64,000 bases of DNA from Paludibacter jiangxiensis (GTDB lineage Bacteria > Bacteroidota > Bacteroidia > Bacteroidales > Paludibacteraceae): assembly GCA_945897785.1 (NCBI GenBank), contig CAMDGD010000003.1:1-64000 (forward strand), given 5' to 3'. The notes beneath the pieces are model-generated. The model saw only the letters and a program-made list of their open reading frames with translations, ran no database searches and was not told the origin of the DNA. This document shows positions 31,797-41,645 of the stretch, one piece after another (the stretch's first letter is position 1; each line of letters opens with the position of its first letter). The position numbers and the translations under genes were made by a program.

Positions 31797-32492
31797 ATGG
31801 CTGTAATTTTAAGCATCGAAACCTCCACCTCTGTTTGCTCTGTTGCCTTATCGAAAGACGGCGATTGCTTGGTCGAAAAAACTCATTACGATGGACCATC
31901 GCACGCGACAAAATTACCCGTTTTTATTAAAGAAATGCTCGATTTTGCCGCAGTTAAAAACTTAAGTCCGGATGCAATAGCCGTTAGTTGCGGACCTGGT
32001 TCTTATACTGGTTTGCGGATTGGTGTTTCTACAGCTAAAGGCTTGTGTTTTGGTTATGACATACCCCTAATTGCCATCAATACACTCCAAATAATGGCGT
32101 CAACAGTAATTCAAAACCAACAAGTGGATGCAAACACAATACTTTGTCCCATGATTGATGCCCGAAGAATGGAAGTATATACTGCTTTTTTCAATAATCA
32201 ACTTGAAACAGTACGAAAAACTTCGGCCGATATTATTGAAGAAAACAGCTACGATGAGCAATTAAACAAGCAAACCGTATTATTTTTTGGTAATGGAGCC
32301 GAAAAATGCAAAACCACACTTAAGCACTCAAATGCAGTATTTTTAAACGATATACATCCTATCGCAAAAAATATGATTACCTTAGCCGAAGCATCTTTCA
32401 AAACAAAAATATTTGAAGATGTGGCATATTTTGAACCCTTCTACTTAAAAGAATTTGTGGCTACCACAGCTAAAGAGAAGTTGAAAAATTAA
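31797..32492 (+). CDS. tsaB: tRNA threonylcarbamoyladenosine biosynthesis protein TsaB
   Basis: ILSIETSTSVCSVALSKDG...SCGPGSYTGLRIGVSTAKGLCFG. Confidence 0.93.
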   Translation: MAVILSIETSTSVCSVALSKDGDCLVEKTHYDGPSHATKLPVFIKEMLDFAAVKNLSPDAIAVSCGPGSYTGLRIGVSTAKGLCFGYDIPLIAINTLQIMASTVIQNQQVDANTILCPMIDARRMEVYTAFFNNQLETVRKTSADIIEENSYDEQLNKQTVLFFGNGAEKCKTTLKHSNAVFLNDIHPIAKNMITLAEASFKTKIFEDVAYFEPFYLKEFVATTAKEKLKN

Positions 32493-32559
32493 CAGTTATA
32501 AATTAAAAAAAAGTCCTTTGTGTTTATAGTAGCACAGGGACAAATTGGCAAATTATTTT

Positions 32560-33183
32560 ATGGAATATTCAAAAAGAACTGATCTTATTCTACCGGAATA
32601 CGGTCGCAATATTCAACAAATGGTTGATCACTGTGTATGCATTGAAGACCGTGAAGCACGCACGCAATGTGCGCAAACCATTATCAATATAATGGGCAAT
32701 ATGTTTCCTTACCTTCGAGATGTAAACGACTTTAAACACAAGCTTTGGGATCACTTAGCAATAATGTCTGATTTTAAACTCGATATTGACTATCCGTACG
32801 AAGTGTACAAGAAAGAGAACCTTCAAAGCAAACCGGATCACATTCCCTACAAAAATTCCCGTATAAAATACATGCATTATGGCCGTACGCTTGAACAAAT
32901 GATAGAAAGAGCCATCGATTATCCGGAGGGAGAAGAAAAAAATCAGCTACTATTACTGATAGCCAACCACATGAAAAAATGTTTTCTTACTTGGAACAAA
33001 GAATCGGTTAGCGATGAAAAAATCTTTAAAGACCTAAACGAACTATCTAACGGAAAGCTCAATTTAAATCAAGACCTGCTAAAACTGATTGAATCGAAAG
33101 ATATTTTGAGTCGTAACAAACCCAAAAACAACAAAACAAACAGCAACAATACAAATAACAAAAAAAACAACGGAAGAAAGTAA
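32560..33183 (+). CDS. DUF4290 family protein
   Basis: MEYSKRTDLILPEYGRNIQQMVDHCVCIEDREARTQCAQTIINIMGNMFPYLRD; ATG 32560 preferred over the TTG at 32545. Confidence 0.8.
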   Translation: MEYSKRTDLILPEYGRNIQQMVDHCVCIEDREARTQCAQTIINIMGNMFPYLRDVNDFKHKLWDHLAIMSDFKLDIDYPYEVYKKENLQSKPDHIPYKNSRIKYMHYGRTLEQMIERAIDYPEGEEKNQLLLLIANHMKKCFLTWNKESVSDEKIFKDLNELSNGKLNLNQDLLKLIESKDILSRNKPKNNKTNSNNTNNKKNNGRK

Positions 33184-33236
33184 TTCATCGTGCCAACTTG
33201 CCAATGAATTTTCATTTTTCATTATATAATTAAAGA

Positions 33237-34544
33237 ATGGCATCATTTGTAATCGAAGGCGGACAACGCTTACAAGGAGAAATCAAGGTTCAAGGAGCAA
33301 AAAATGAAGTGCTTCAAATTATATGTGCTACCCTACTTAGCGACGAAGCTATCACGGTAGAAAACATTCCCGATATTTTGGATGTAAACAACCTTATTCA
33401 ACTTTTGCGGGATATGGGTGTTACTGTAACTAAACTAAACGACAACGACTATATCTTTCAAGCCAAAAAGGTAAATCTGGATTACCTGAATAGTGCAGAT
33501 TTTTTCAAAAAAAGCGCTGCTTTGCGTGGCTCGGTTATGATAGTTGGTCCACTTGTGGCTCGCTTCGGACAAGCCATTATTCCTAAACCGGGAGGCGATA
33601 AAATTGGTCGCCGACGGTTGGATACACACTTTGAAGGCATACAAAAACTGGGTGCTACCTTTACCTACAATCCTGATAAACAACGATACGATATTAAAGC
33701 CAACAAGCTGAAAGGGTGTTATATGTTATTGGATGAAGCATCTGTAACGGGAACTGCCAATATTGTAATGGCAGCAGTGCTTGCCGAAGGAACAACGACC
33801 ATTTACAATGCCGCTTGCGAACCTTACTTACAACAACTTTGCAAGATGCTTAACTCCATGGGATCCAACATTTCCGGGATTGGCTCAAACTTAATTACTA
33901 TAGAAGGGGTAACAACCTTAGGCGGATGCAAACACCGCATTTTGCCTGATATGATTGAAGTAGGTTCGTTTATTGGTTTAGCAGCCATGACGGGATCCGA
34001 AATTACCATAAAAAATGTTGGGTACGAACACTTGGGTGTTATTCCACAAAGCTTTAAGCGCTTAGGTATACAAATGGAACTTAAAGGCGACGATTTGTTT
34101 ATCCCACAACAAGATTCGTACACCATCGAAAGTTTTATCGACGGGTCCATAATGACCATTGCCGATGCCCCTTGGCCGGGATTAACCCCTGACTTATTAA
34201 GCGTATTGCTGGTTACCGCTACAAAAGCCAAAGGCAGTGTGCTTATACACCAGAAAATGTTTGAAAGTCGCCTTTTCTTTGTCGATAAACTCATTGACAT
34301 GGGCGCCCAAATTATACTCTGCGACCCACACCGCTGTACAGTTATCGGGTTGGGCGATCAGTTTAAACTACGGCCTGCCAAAATGAGTTCTCCGGATATC
34401 AGAGCGGGTATAGCCCTACTTATTGCAGCCCTTTGTGCCGACGGTACTTCTACCATCGAAAACATAGAACAAATAGATCGCGGCTATCAAGATATAGATA
34501 AGCGCTTACAAGGCTTAGGAGCTAAAATTGTGCGGAAAGAATAA
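33237..34544 (+). CDS. murA: UDP-N-acetylglucosamine 1-carboxyvinyltransferase
   Basis: FVIEGGQRLQGEIKVQGAKNEVLQIICATLLSDEAITVENIPDILDV... Confidence 0.95.
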   Translation: MASFVIEGGQRLQGEIKVQGAKNEVLQIICATLLSDEAITVENIPDILDVNNLIQLLRDMGVTVTKLNDNDYIFQAKKVNLDYLNSADFFKKSAALRGSVMIVGPLVARFGQAIIPKPGGDKIGRRRLDTHFEGIQKLGATFTYNPDKQRYDIKANKLKGCYMLLDEASVTGTANIVMAAVLAEGTTTIYNAACEPYLQQLCKMLNSMGSNISGIGSNLITIEGVTTLGGCKHRILPDMIEVGSFIGLAAMTGSEITIKNVGYEHLGVIPQSFKRLGIQMELKGDDLFIPQQDSYTIESFIDGSIMTIADAPWPGLTPDLLSVLLVTATKAKGSVLIHQKMFESRLFFVDKLIDMGAQIILCDPHRCTVIGLGDQFKLRPAKMSSPDIRAGIALLIAALCADGTSTIENIEQIDRGYQDIDKRLQGLGAKIVRKE

Positions 34545-34578
34545 TAACTTTACATAACCATTTTAAAAACTAAAGATT

Positions 34579-35100
34579 ATGAAGATTAACAAAAATGTAG
34601 AAGAGATTCTCAACAAACAAATAACTGCTGAATTATGGTCGGCTTATTTGTATCTATCTATGTCAGCTTGGTGCGAAACCAAAGGATTAAAGGGTTTTGC
34701 AAATTGGATGCGTATTCAGTTTCAGGAAGAAACAACACATGCACTTAAAATTTATGATTATGTATTAAGTCGTTCAGGTGAAATAAAACTAGCACCAATA
34801 ACTGAAGTAGAAAATTCATGGAATAATCTGTTACATGTTTTTGAAGAAACATACAAACACGAATGTTTAGTAACGGATATGATAGCCAAATGTTATGAAG
34901 TAGCGGTATCTGAGAAAGACCACGCTACAGCATCTATGCTTCAATGGTTTATTAACGAACAAACAGAAGAAGAAAGCAATGTCTTGGAGATAATTGACCA
35001 ACTGAAACTTGTAGGCGAAAAAGGCGAAGGTATTTACCTTCTTGACAAAGAATTAGCCACACGCGTTTTTGTTGACGCTACACAAAATGGGGCTAACTAA
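34579..35100 (+). CDS. Ferritin
   Basis: ITAELWSAYLYLSMSAWCETKGLKGFANWMRIQFQEETTHALKIYDYVLSRSGEIKL...WFINEQTEEES. Confidence 0.95.
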   Translation: MKINKNVEEILNKQITAELWSAYLYLSMSAWCETKGLKGFANWMRIQFQEETTHALKIYDYVLSRSGEIKLAPITEVENSWNNLLHVFEETYKHECLVTDMIAKCYEVAVSEKDHATASMLQWFINEQTEEESNVLEIIDQLKLVGEKGEGIYLLDKELATRVFVDATQNGAN

Positions 35101-35218
35101 TAGGTTTCTTTGTTGGCTAAGGCTTTTCTGCAACGCGCTCAATACCATTAAGTTGAGATAATTATTTATCTGCATATTTGCTTCTAGATAGAATACCCAA
35201 ATTATAAAATGAAGAATA

Positions 35219-35253
35219 AAAAAATCCGTCTGTTAAAGCAGACGGATTTTTTT
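35219..35253. terminator. Bidirectional terminator between ferritin and cca
   Basis: aaaaatccgtct-gttaaagc-agacggattttttt. Confidence 0.75.
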
Positions 35254-35257
35254 GTCT

Positions 35258-36685
35258 TTACTCTTTTGTCTTGGCTCTTGACTCTATAAAAAAGCCCATT
35301 TCCCTAGCTTTCAACAACATAAAATTATAAGCTGCATCATAATCGTTAGGAATAACTCCGTCTAAAATTGCCTCTTTAATATGCGATTTAAGTTCGCCCA
35401 CCTGCGCACAAGGGCTTAAATTAAAGGTTTGCATAATCAACTCGCCTGAGATAGGTGGTTGAAAATTACGCACACGGTCCTTCTCTTCAATAGCCTTTAG
35501 TTTAGTACGCACTAAGCTAAAATTAGCAAGGTACTTTTTCACTTTATCGGCATTTTTCGAGGTAATATCAGCTTCGCAAAGCATCATCAGCTTTTCTATA
35601 TCATCACCGGCTTCAAACAATAAACGGCGTACGGCAGAATCGGTTATTTCATCTTCACTCAACACAATAGGTCGCATGTGCAATGAAACCATCTTTTGCA
35701 CAAACTTCATTTTCTCATTCATAGGCAATTTCATCCGTCTAAAAATTACCGGTATCATTTTTTCTCCAATAAAATTATGATTATGAAAAGTCCAACCCAA
35801 ACGGCTATCATACTTTCTGGTTTTAGGCTTTCCAATATCGTGAAATAAGGCAGCCCACCGCAACCACAAATCATCGGTGTGCTTGGCCAAATTATCCAGC
35901 ACCGTTAGTGTGTGTCTAAAATTATCTTTATGCCCTCTACCCTCTTTTGTTTCAACACCCTTTAATGCATATAACTCCGGAATAATAAGCTTCAATAATC
36001 CGCAGGCTTCAAGTAATTCAAAACCAATGCTTGGAGTATCTACGAGCATCATCTTATTTAACTCATCTACAATTCTTTCTTTAGAAATTATTTCAATACG
36101 GTCTCTATTACGACTTATAGCATCAAAGGAATTTTCTTCAATATAAAAGCCCAACTGAGCAGCAAAACGCACTGCTCGCATCATCCGTAATGGATCATCG
36201 CTAAAAGTAATATCCGGATTGAGAGGAGTACGTATAATTCTATTTTTTAAATCAGAAACGCCATTAAATGGATCGATTAATTCACCGTACCGTTCTTTGT
36301 TCAAACAAATAGCTAGTGCATTGATGGTAAAATCGCGCCGATTCTGATCATCCTCTAGCGAACCATCTTCAACAATAGGCTTTCTACTATCGCTACGATA
36401 GGATTCTTTTCTGGCACCAACAAATTCGATGTCCAAATCCTTATACTTTACTTGAGCCGTACCATAATTTTTAAACACAGCCAAGTGGGTGTGCTTACCT
36501 AATTGCTCTGCTACGGCAGATGCTAACTCAATACCGCTACCAACAACAACAATATCAATATCTTTAGATACTCTTGTTAATAATATATCGCGCACAAAAC
36601 CACCTATAACAAAACAGGATTGATGTTTTGCATCAGCAATAGTAGAAATCACTTTAAAAACGGGATTTTGAAGAAATGCTTTCAT
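35258..36685 (-). CDS. CCA-adding tRNA nucleotidyltransferase / poly(A) polymerase family with HD domain
   Basis: CFVIGGFVRDILLTRVSKDIDIVVVGSG...RRDFTINALAICLN...DPLRMMRAVRFAAQLGF...WAALFHDIGKPKTRK. Confidence 0.93.
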   Translation of the reverse strand: MKAFLQNPVFKVISTIADAKHQSCFVIGGFVRDILLTRVSKDIDIVVVGSGIELASAVAEQLGKHTHLAVFKNYGTAQVKYKDLDIEFVGARKESYRSDSRKPIVEDGSLEDDQNRRDFTINALAICLNKERYGELIDPFNGVSDLKNRIIRTPLNPDITFSDDPLRMMRAVRFAAQLGFYIEENSFDAISRNRDRIEIISKERIVDELNKMMLVDTPSIGFELLEACGLLKLIIPELYALKGVETKEGRGHKDNFRHTLTVLDNLAKHTDDLWLRWAALFHDIGKPKTRKYDSRLGWTFHNHNFIGEKMIPVIFRRMKLPMNEKMKFVQKMVSLHMRPIVLSEDEITDSAVRRLLFEAGDDIEKLMMLCEADITSKNADKVKKYLANFSLVRTKLKAIEEKDRVRNFQPPISGELIMQTFNLSPCAQVGELKSHIKEAILDGVIPNDYDAAYNFMLLKAREMGFFIESRAKTKE

Positions 36686-36817
36686 GAAAAAAACAATAAT
36701 TACACAAAGGTATAGCTTTTAAGCCAATAAACCGAAAGAGCCCATGTTGAAAAAAATATAGCTATTTCATTTTTTTCATCAACGAAAAATGCGTATTTTG
36801 CATCTAATAAAAATCAA

Positions 36818-37702
36818 ATGGTGATGAAAATTAACTTACTGATACTCTTAATTATAACGGGTATTGCATATGGATGTGGGCCAAGAAAACTTAGTGAAAA
36901 AGAATTGGCCGAGATTCATTTACAAAAAACTGACAGCCTGTTTAACAAAGAGGCATATAATGCAGCAAAACTGCATATAGAGAGCATTCACACACAATAC
37001 CCCAAAGAAATTGCCGTACGCAAAAAAGCCAATAGCATTTTATATAGTATCGAACTAATTGAATACAAAAGAAATTTGATTTATGCCGACAGTGTAATAA
37101 GAATTAAACAAAAAGAGTTGGATTCGATAACCAAAATTTTTCGTTTTGAAAAAAACAACCAATACCAAACTATTGGAAATTATGTATATAAACACCAGAT
37201 AACGGAGTACAACCCCACCGGTACATACATAAAAGCCTTTGTTGATGAAAATGGTTTGTTTTACTTATCCAGCCATTACTGTGGGACTTATCCAATTAAC
37301 CATTTCGTTACCCGTTTTAATATAAAAGATGTGTATGCCGAAACAGATACCGTAACACAAGAAGGCTTTAACCATAGCTTTACCGACAACGACAAGTACT
37401 TTGAACGGGTAATATACAAAAGTGAAGCAAACAAAGATATTGGCACACTAATACAACAAAATAGTGGCAAGACAATTGTTGTAACACTTCAAGGAAAAAA
37501 AAAGAAATATACTTTTTGGCTAAGTACAAACGAGAAAAAAGCGATTACTGAAGCCTACAATTTAGCTGTTGTACTTGGTGATTTTAAAAATTTGGAGCGA
37601 ATTATTGATGTTTCTAAAAAGAAAATTATATTTTTGGAGAATATTATACAGACAGACCTAAAAAAAGATACAACACAAAAAACAAAAAAACCTCTAAAAT
37701 AA
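36818..37702 (+). CDS. Hypothetical lipoprotein-like exported protein
   Basis: Signal peptide ending ITGIAYGCGPRKLSEKEL (lipobox-like). Confidence 0.6.
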   Translation: MVMKINLLILLIITGIAYGCGPRKLSEKELAEIHLQKTDSLFNKEAYNAAKLHIESIHTQYPKEIAVRKKANSILYSIELIEYKRNLIYADSVIRIKQKELDSITKIFRFEKNNQYQTIGNYVYKHQITEYNPTGTYIKAFVDENGLFYLSSHYCGTYPINHFVTRFNIKDVYAETDTVTQEGFNHSFTDNDKYFERVIYKSEANKDIGTLIQQNSGKTIVVTLQGKKKKYTFWLSTNEKKAITEAYNLAVVLGDFKNLERIIDVSKKKIIFLENIIQTDLKKDTTQKTKKPLK

Positions 37703-37708
37703 ACACTA

Positions 37709-38167
37709 ATGAAAAAAAACACCTCATTAACACTTGTATTTCTATTTATTGTCAGTTTTGTTTATAGTCAAACAGTAAAACATGATGAATTAGAAAAACT
37801 AAACAAAGTAAAATTTACCAATAAGGTTTGGGATTACGATAAAAGCAAAAAATTCAAATACAAGGGAACTCAACCAATAATCATCGATTTCTATGCAACT
37901 TGGTGTGTGCCTTGCAAAGCAATTTACCCATCGCTAGTAGAACTACAAAAAGAATACGGAGACAAGATAACTATCTATCAAATTAATGTTGATAAAGAAC
38001 CCGAAATTACCGAAAAGTTTAAAATTCAAAACATTCCGGCCTTAGTCTTTATAAGTGATTCAAAAGATTACAGTATTATTGTTGGAAAAAAGACGAAAGA
38101 TCAACTTAAACAGCTTATTGATAACAAATTTTTTGGTGCTCCTCTTCCGGAAACAACTGCAAAATAA
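37709..38167 (+). CDS. Exported thioredoxin-family protein
   Basis: IIIDFYATWCVPCKAIYPSLVELQKEYGDKITIYQINVDKEPEITEKFKIQNIPALVFI. Confidence 0.92.
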   Translation: MKKNTSLTLVFLFIVSFVYSQTVKHDELEKLNKVKFTNKVWDYDKSKKFKYKGTQPIIIDFYATWCVPCKAIYPSLVELQKEYGDKITIYQINVDKEPEITEKFKIQNIPALVFISDSKDYSIIVGKKTKDQLKQLIDNKFFGAPLPETTAK

Positions 38168-38194
38168 ATTTATTACAGACTAAGTACAATTTAT

Positions 38195-38231
38195 AAAAAG
38201 ACACGCAATGTAGCATTGCATGTCTTTTTTT
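38195..38231. terminator. Intrinsic terminator
   Basis: aaaaagacacgcaatg-tag-cattgcatgtcttttttt. Confidence 0.7.
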
Positions 38232-38241
38232 TATACCTTAC

Positions 38242-38805
38242 TTATTGAAAAGGCCTTATCTTATCTGGATGATTGTAACGATCTATACAATCGCGGCAAT
38301 TTTCCAAGGTATGGTTTTTATCAAAACAATGGTAAAAAGGTGCATATTTAGGATGCATTTGTTTAAAGTCTTCATACTGCTCAAGAATTGCCGGTTTTGC
38401 ATCCGGAGTAGGCAGAGGAATCAAGTTACCATTTAAGCTTTCGGCAATAAAATTATAATGCCCAACCAAAAAAGTGCCTTTATTTAAATATGCTTCTCCA
38501 TTTTCAAAATAAAACAGCTTATCACCATCAACTTGCATCACATACTGTCCGCTTCCATAGGAACGAAACAAGGTATTTTCGAGCATAAAGCCCCAAATCC
38601 GTTCGCATTTAATTCGATGATTTTTACCTGATTTTCGCGCTAAAATTCTATACTTACCTGTAGCTGTATGTCTTATCTTTTTAAAAACATCGTATTTTAT
38701 GCCTTGCTTATTCAAGTATTCTTCATACCCTCTAAAAACAGTTACCGATTGGCTAAAAGCATACGAACCGATAAGAAAAATTAGCAAAAAAAACGACTTT
38801 TTCAT
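38242..38805 (-). CDS. Hypothetical exported protein
   Basis: Signal peptide MKKSFFLLIFLIGSYAFSQS; C-terminal Cys/His cluster HCFDKNHTLENCRDCIDRYNH. Confidence 0.55.
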   Translation of the reverse strand: MKKSFFLLIFLIGSYAFSQSVTVFRGYEEYLNKQGIKYDVFKKIRHTATGKYRILARKSGKNHRIKCERIWGFMLENTLFRSYGSGQYVMQVDGDKLFYFENGEAYLNKGTFLVGHYNFIAESLNGNLIPLPTPDAKPAILEQYEDFKQMHPKYAPFYHCFDKNHTLENCRDCIDRYNHPDKIRPFQ

Positions 38806-38965
38806 GCGTAATTGGTTGATTAAGTATATACTATTTACAATGTAATTATATAGTTAATAATTAGCTTCCTAATTAAAGTAAGAAGACGAAATTATTATAT
38901 TCGCATTAGATAAAACTTGCCCAAAGATATAATTTTCAATGTAAAACAAACAAAAAAAACAAAAC

Positions 38966-39001
38966 AAAAAAAACCGACAGGAAAACATGTCGGTTTTTTT
39001 T
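38966..39001 (-). terminator. Terminator of rpsF-rpsR-rplI operon
   Basis: aaaaaaaccgaca-ggaaaaca-tgtcggttttttt. Confidence 0.75.
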
Positions 39002-39019
39002 AAAACTAGTTGAATAAAA

Positions 39020-39463
39020 TTACTCTGCCACTACATTTAACTCTATTTCAACACTAACTTCTTTGTGTAATTTTAACATTGCTTTATAAGTACCCACTTC
39101 TTTAATGGAATCTTTGATAGTAATTAATTTACGATCAACTACATGTCCAGCTTTTTCAATGGCCTCAGCAATTTGAATGGTAGTAACAGAACCAAATATT
39201 TTTCCGTTAGTACTAGCTTTTACACCTAAAGCAATGGTTAATCCTGTCAGTTTCTCGGCCAACGCAACTGCCTCAGCTTTGATTTTCTCAAGCTTATGAG
39301 CCCGTTGTCTTAAATCTTCTGCCAACATCTTTTTTGCTGATGAAGTAGCTAAAACAGCTTTCTTTTGTGGAATTAAAAAGTTACGGGCATAACCATCTTT
39401 TACAGTTACAACATCGTCTTTATATCCAACAAACTCTACATTTTCTTTTAATATAATTTCCAT
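39020..39463 (-). CDS. rplI: 50S ribosomal protein L9
   Basis: MEIILKENVEFVGYKDDVVTVKDGYARNFLIPQKKAVLAT. Confidence 0.97.
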   Translation of the reverse strand: MEIILKENVEFVGYKDDVVTVKDGYARNFLIPQKKAVLATSSAKKMLAEDLRQRAHKLEKIKAEAVALAEKLTGLTIALGVKASTNGKIFGSVTTIQIAEAIEKAGHVVDRKLITIKDSIKEVGTYKAMLKLHKEVSVEIELNVVAE

Positions 39464-39478
39464 TTTTTCCTCCTTATT

Positions 39479-39751
39479 TTATTTCATCATATCGGTTACA
39501 TAAGGAAGCAACGCCAGATGACGCGCTCTTTTAACTGCCTGGGCAACTTTGCGTTGAAACTTCAACGAAGTACCGGTAAGACGACGAGGAAGGATTTTAC
39601 CTTGCTCATTCAAGAATTTTTTCAAGAACTCAGGGTCTTTGTAATCGATATACTTAATACCGCTTTTCTCGAAACGACAATATTTTTTCTTTTTCACCTC
39701 AACAGAAGGAGGTGTTAAATAACGAATCTCAGAATTGTTTGCTATTGCCAT
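39479..39751 (-). CDS. rpsR: 30S ribosomal protein S18
   Basis: [64 protein letters not shown]. Confidence 0.97.
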   Translation of the reverse strand: MAIANNSEIRYLTPPSVEVKKKKYCRFEKSGIKYIDYKDPEFLKKFLNEQGKILPRRLTGTSLKFQRKVAQAVKRARHLALLPYVTDMMK

Positions 39752-39754
39752 AAT

Positions 39755-40111
39755 TTAGTTCTCCTTTACTACTGCTTTAGTTGATTTAACACTCATTCTT
39801 TTCGTTGCATACTCAACCGAATACTTATCCATTGCAAAGGTTAAGAAACGAATAACGCGCTCATCACGACGGTATTGCAGTTCTAACTTTTCTATTACAA
39901 CCGGTTCTGCTTTGAATTGAAGCAAGGAGTAAAACGCACTTGATTTTTTTTCGATAGGATACGCCATTTTTTTCATACCCCAATTTTCTTCATTCACGAT
40001 CTCTGCACCCTCTTGAATAAGGAGATCTTTGAATTTTTGTACCGTCTCCTTCATCTGAGCTTCAGATAAAACGGGAGTTAAAATGAAAACGGTTTCATAG
40101 TTTTTCAACAT
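39755..40111 (-). CDS. rpsF: 30S ribosomal protein S6
   Basis: [31 protein letters not shown]...[25 protein letters not shown]. Confidence 0.95.
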   Translation of the reverse strand: MLKNYETVFILTPVLSEAQMKETVQKFKDLLIQEGAEIVNEENWGMKKMAYPIEKKSSAFYSLLQFKAEPVVIEKLELQYRRDERVIRFLTFAMDKYSVEYATKRMSVKSTKAVVKEN

Positions 40112-40288
40112 AAACACTTAAAATTAAATTTGTTATTATTAATGCTTTTTATAACTAAAAGCGGGCTGCAAAGATAGAATTAATTTTATCAAATTACAAC
40201 AAGCTTTTGATATCAAAAATGATTTTTCATCAATTTTTCGTAATACAAGCTGAAAGAAGTATCTTTGAAGCGGCAAAAAAGCATTACA

Positions 40289-40825
40289 ATGATTACAAAA
40301 GAAGAAATACTTTCTGTAGGAAAAACGGGTAAACCACACGGCATAAAAGGCGAACTGGCTTTTTATTTTTCATCGCATCACGTCATTCAAGAAGAAACAC
40401 CCTATTACATATTCGAAATAGACGGACTGTTTGTCCCATTTTTCGTAGAATCATACCGTTCTAGAGGAAGCCTAACTGCCTTAATTAAATTAGATGGAAT
40501 TGATAGTGATGCAATAGCCCGTTCGTTAAGCAATCAAACCATTTATATACACCAAGAATTTGTAACTATATATGAAGATGATGCGTCTAACAGCAATGGG
40601 CTAATTGGGTTTACAGTTCACGATAACAAGGTTGGCAAATTAGGAGAAATAATCGAAATAGATGAAAGTACTAGCAACACCCTTTTTGTTGTTAAATACA
40701 AAAACACCTCTTTACTTATTCCGGCTACAGATGATTTTATTGAACGCATGGATAAAGAAAAAAAGGAAATTCACATGCAATTACCTGAGGGTCTGACAGA
40801 TTTGGACGCAGCTGAAGAAGTATAA
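40289..40825 (+). CDS. rimM: 16S rRNA processing protein RimM
   Basis: MITKEEILSVGKTGKPHGIKGELAFYF...LIPATDDFIERMDKEKKEIHMQLPEGL; TTG start at 40265 disfavoured. Confidence 0.9.
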   Translation: MITKEEILSVGKTGKPHGIKGELAFYFSSHHVIQEETPYYIFEIDGLFVPFFVESYRSRGSLTALIKLDGIDSDAIARSLSNQTIYIHQEFVTIYEDDASNSNGLIGFTVHDNKVGKLGEIIEIDESTSNTLFVVKYKNTSLLIPATDDFIERMDKEKKEIHMQLPEGLTDLDAAEEV

Positions 40826-40841
40826 TAAAAAGGCTCGGAAT

Positions 40842-41642
40842 TTATCCACACAACACATACAAATCAGCTCTGGGGTTAATGAGCATTATCGGCACTGCTG
40901 CTTCATTGATACAATGCAGTTCTTTTGGTCCGAAAAGGATATCGTCCAAGCCATATGAGCGAGAGGCTGATATAAGTACCAACCCTGCTTGCAACTCTTC
41001 ACAACGCAAAGTAGCTTCAAGTTCAACTTTAAAACTATCCTTTTTAGCCTCAATAAAGCTATACGGCAATTTAAATTTATCTAGCAACGTAACAATCGCT
41101 TGCGTATTTTTTTTGGCACTGCTACCGTAGTCGTTTGCCGGCATCATCAACAATTCCGAACCAAAAAAACGACCAAAACTACTACTAAAAGGCCCTTTTT
41201 CTCTATCTTCTATTAAAAAAGTAACCGGAATTACCACTTTAGATAAATTGATGGGTTCAAAATATGGTTTGGTAAAAATATAGGGAATGCGCAACTCACG
41301 ACTTAACGTTAAAAAAGGCTGCACCTTATTGTATCCCTTATGCTCTGAGAGTTGAAAAATCAGCATAGAAGCTTCGGCATTTTCCATAAACGGATAAAAA
41401 GCGGCTTTGCTTGGCAATACATGAGCAGAAACACCATACGGTGCATCTGCTTCCATTTTCCTAATCCAATCTTGATGTACTTTATCAATAAAGCCCTTAT
41501 CTGCCTTCACTTTTTTATCTAGATACGATAAAAAACAAAGCGGTTTTTCGGCTCCTTTGGATAATTTTAAGGCCAAATCAACAGCCTTATCCGGATACGC
41601 TTCGTGCGATGCAAAAATAAATATCTGATCTTTAATTAGCAT
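40842..41642 (-). CDS. Universal-stress-protein-like (UspA fold) protein
   Basis: Two alpha/beta halves, 'IPVTFLIEDREKGPFSSSFGRFFGSELLMMPA' and 'EELQAGLVLISASRSYGLDDILFGPKELHCINEAAVPIMLINP'. Confidence 0.55.
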   Translation of the reverse strand: MLIKDQIFIFASHEAYPDKAVDLALKLSKGAEKPLCFLSYLDKKVKADKGFIDKVHQDWIRKMEADAPYGVSAHVLPSKAAFYPFMENAEASMLIFQLSEHKGYNKVQPFLTLSRELRIPYIFTKPYFEPINLSKVVIPVTFLIEDREKGPFSSSFGRFFGSELLMMPANDYGSSAKKNTQAIVTLLDKFKLPYSFIEAKKDSFKVELEATLRCEELQAGLVLISASRSYGLDDILFGPKELHCINEAAVPIMLINPRADLYVLCG

Positions 41643-41645
41643 TTC

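Noticed and set aside
40111-40176. S6:S18 autoregulatory leader before rpsF
   Set aside because: The short leader has CCCG next to a small hairpin (gctttt/aaaagc), but I could not draw the bulged CCG motif convincingly.
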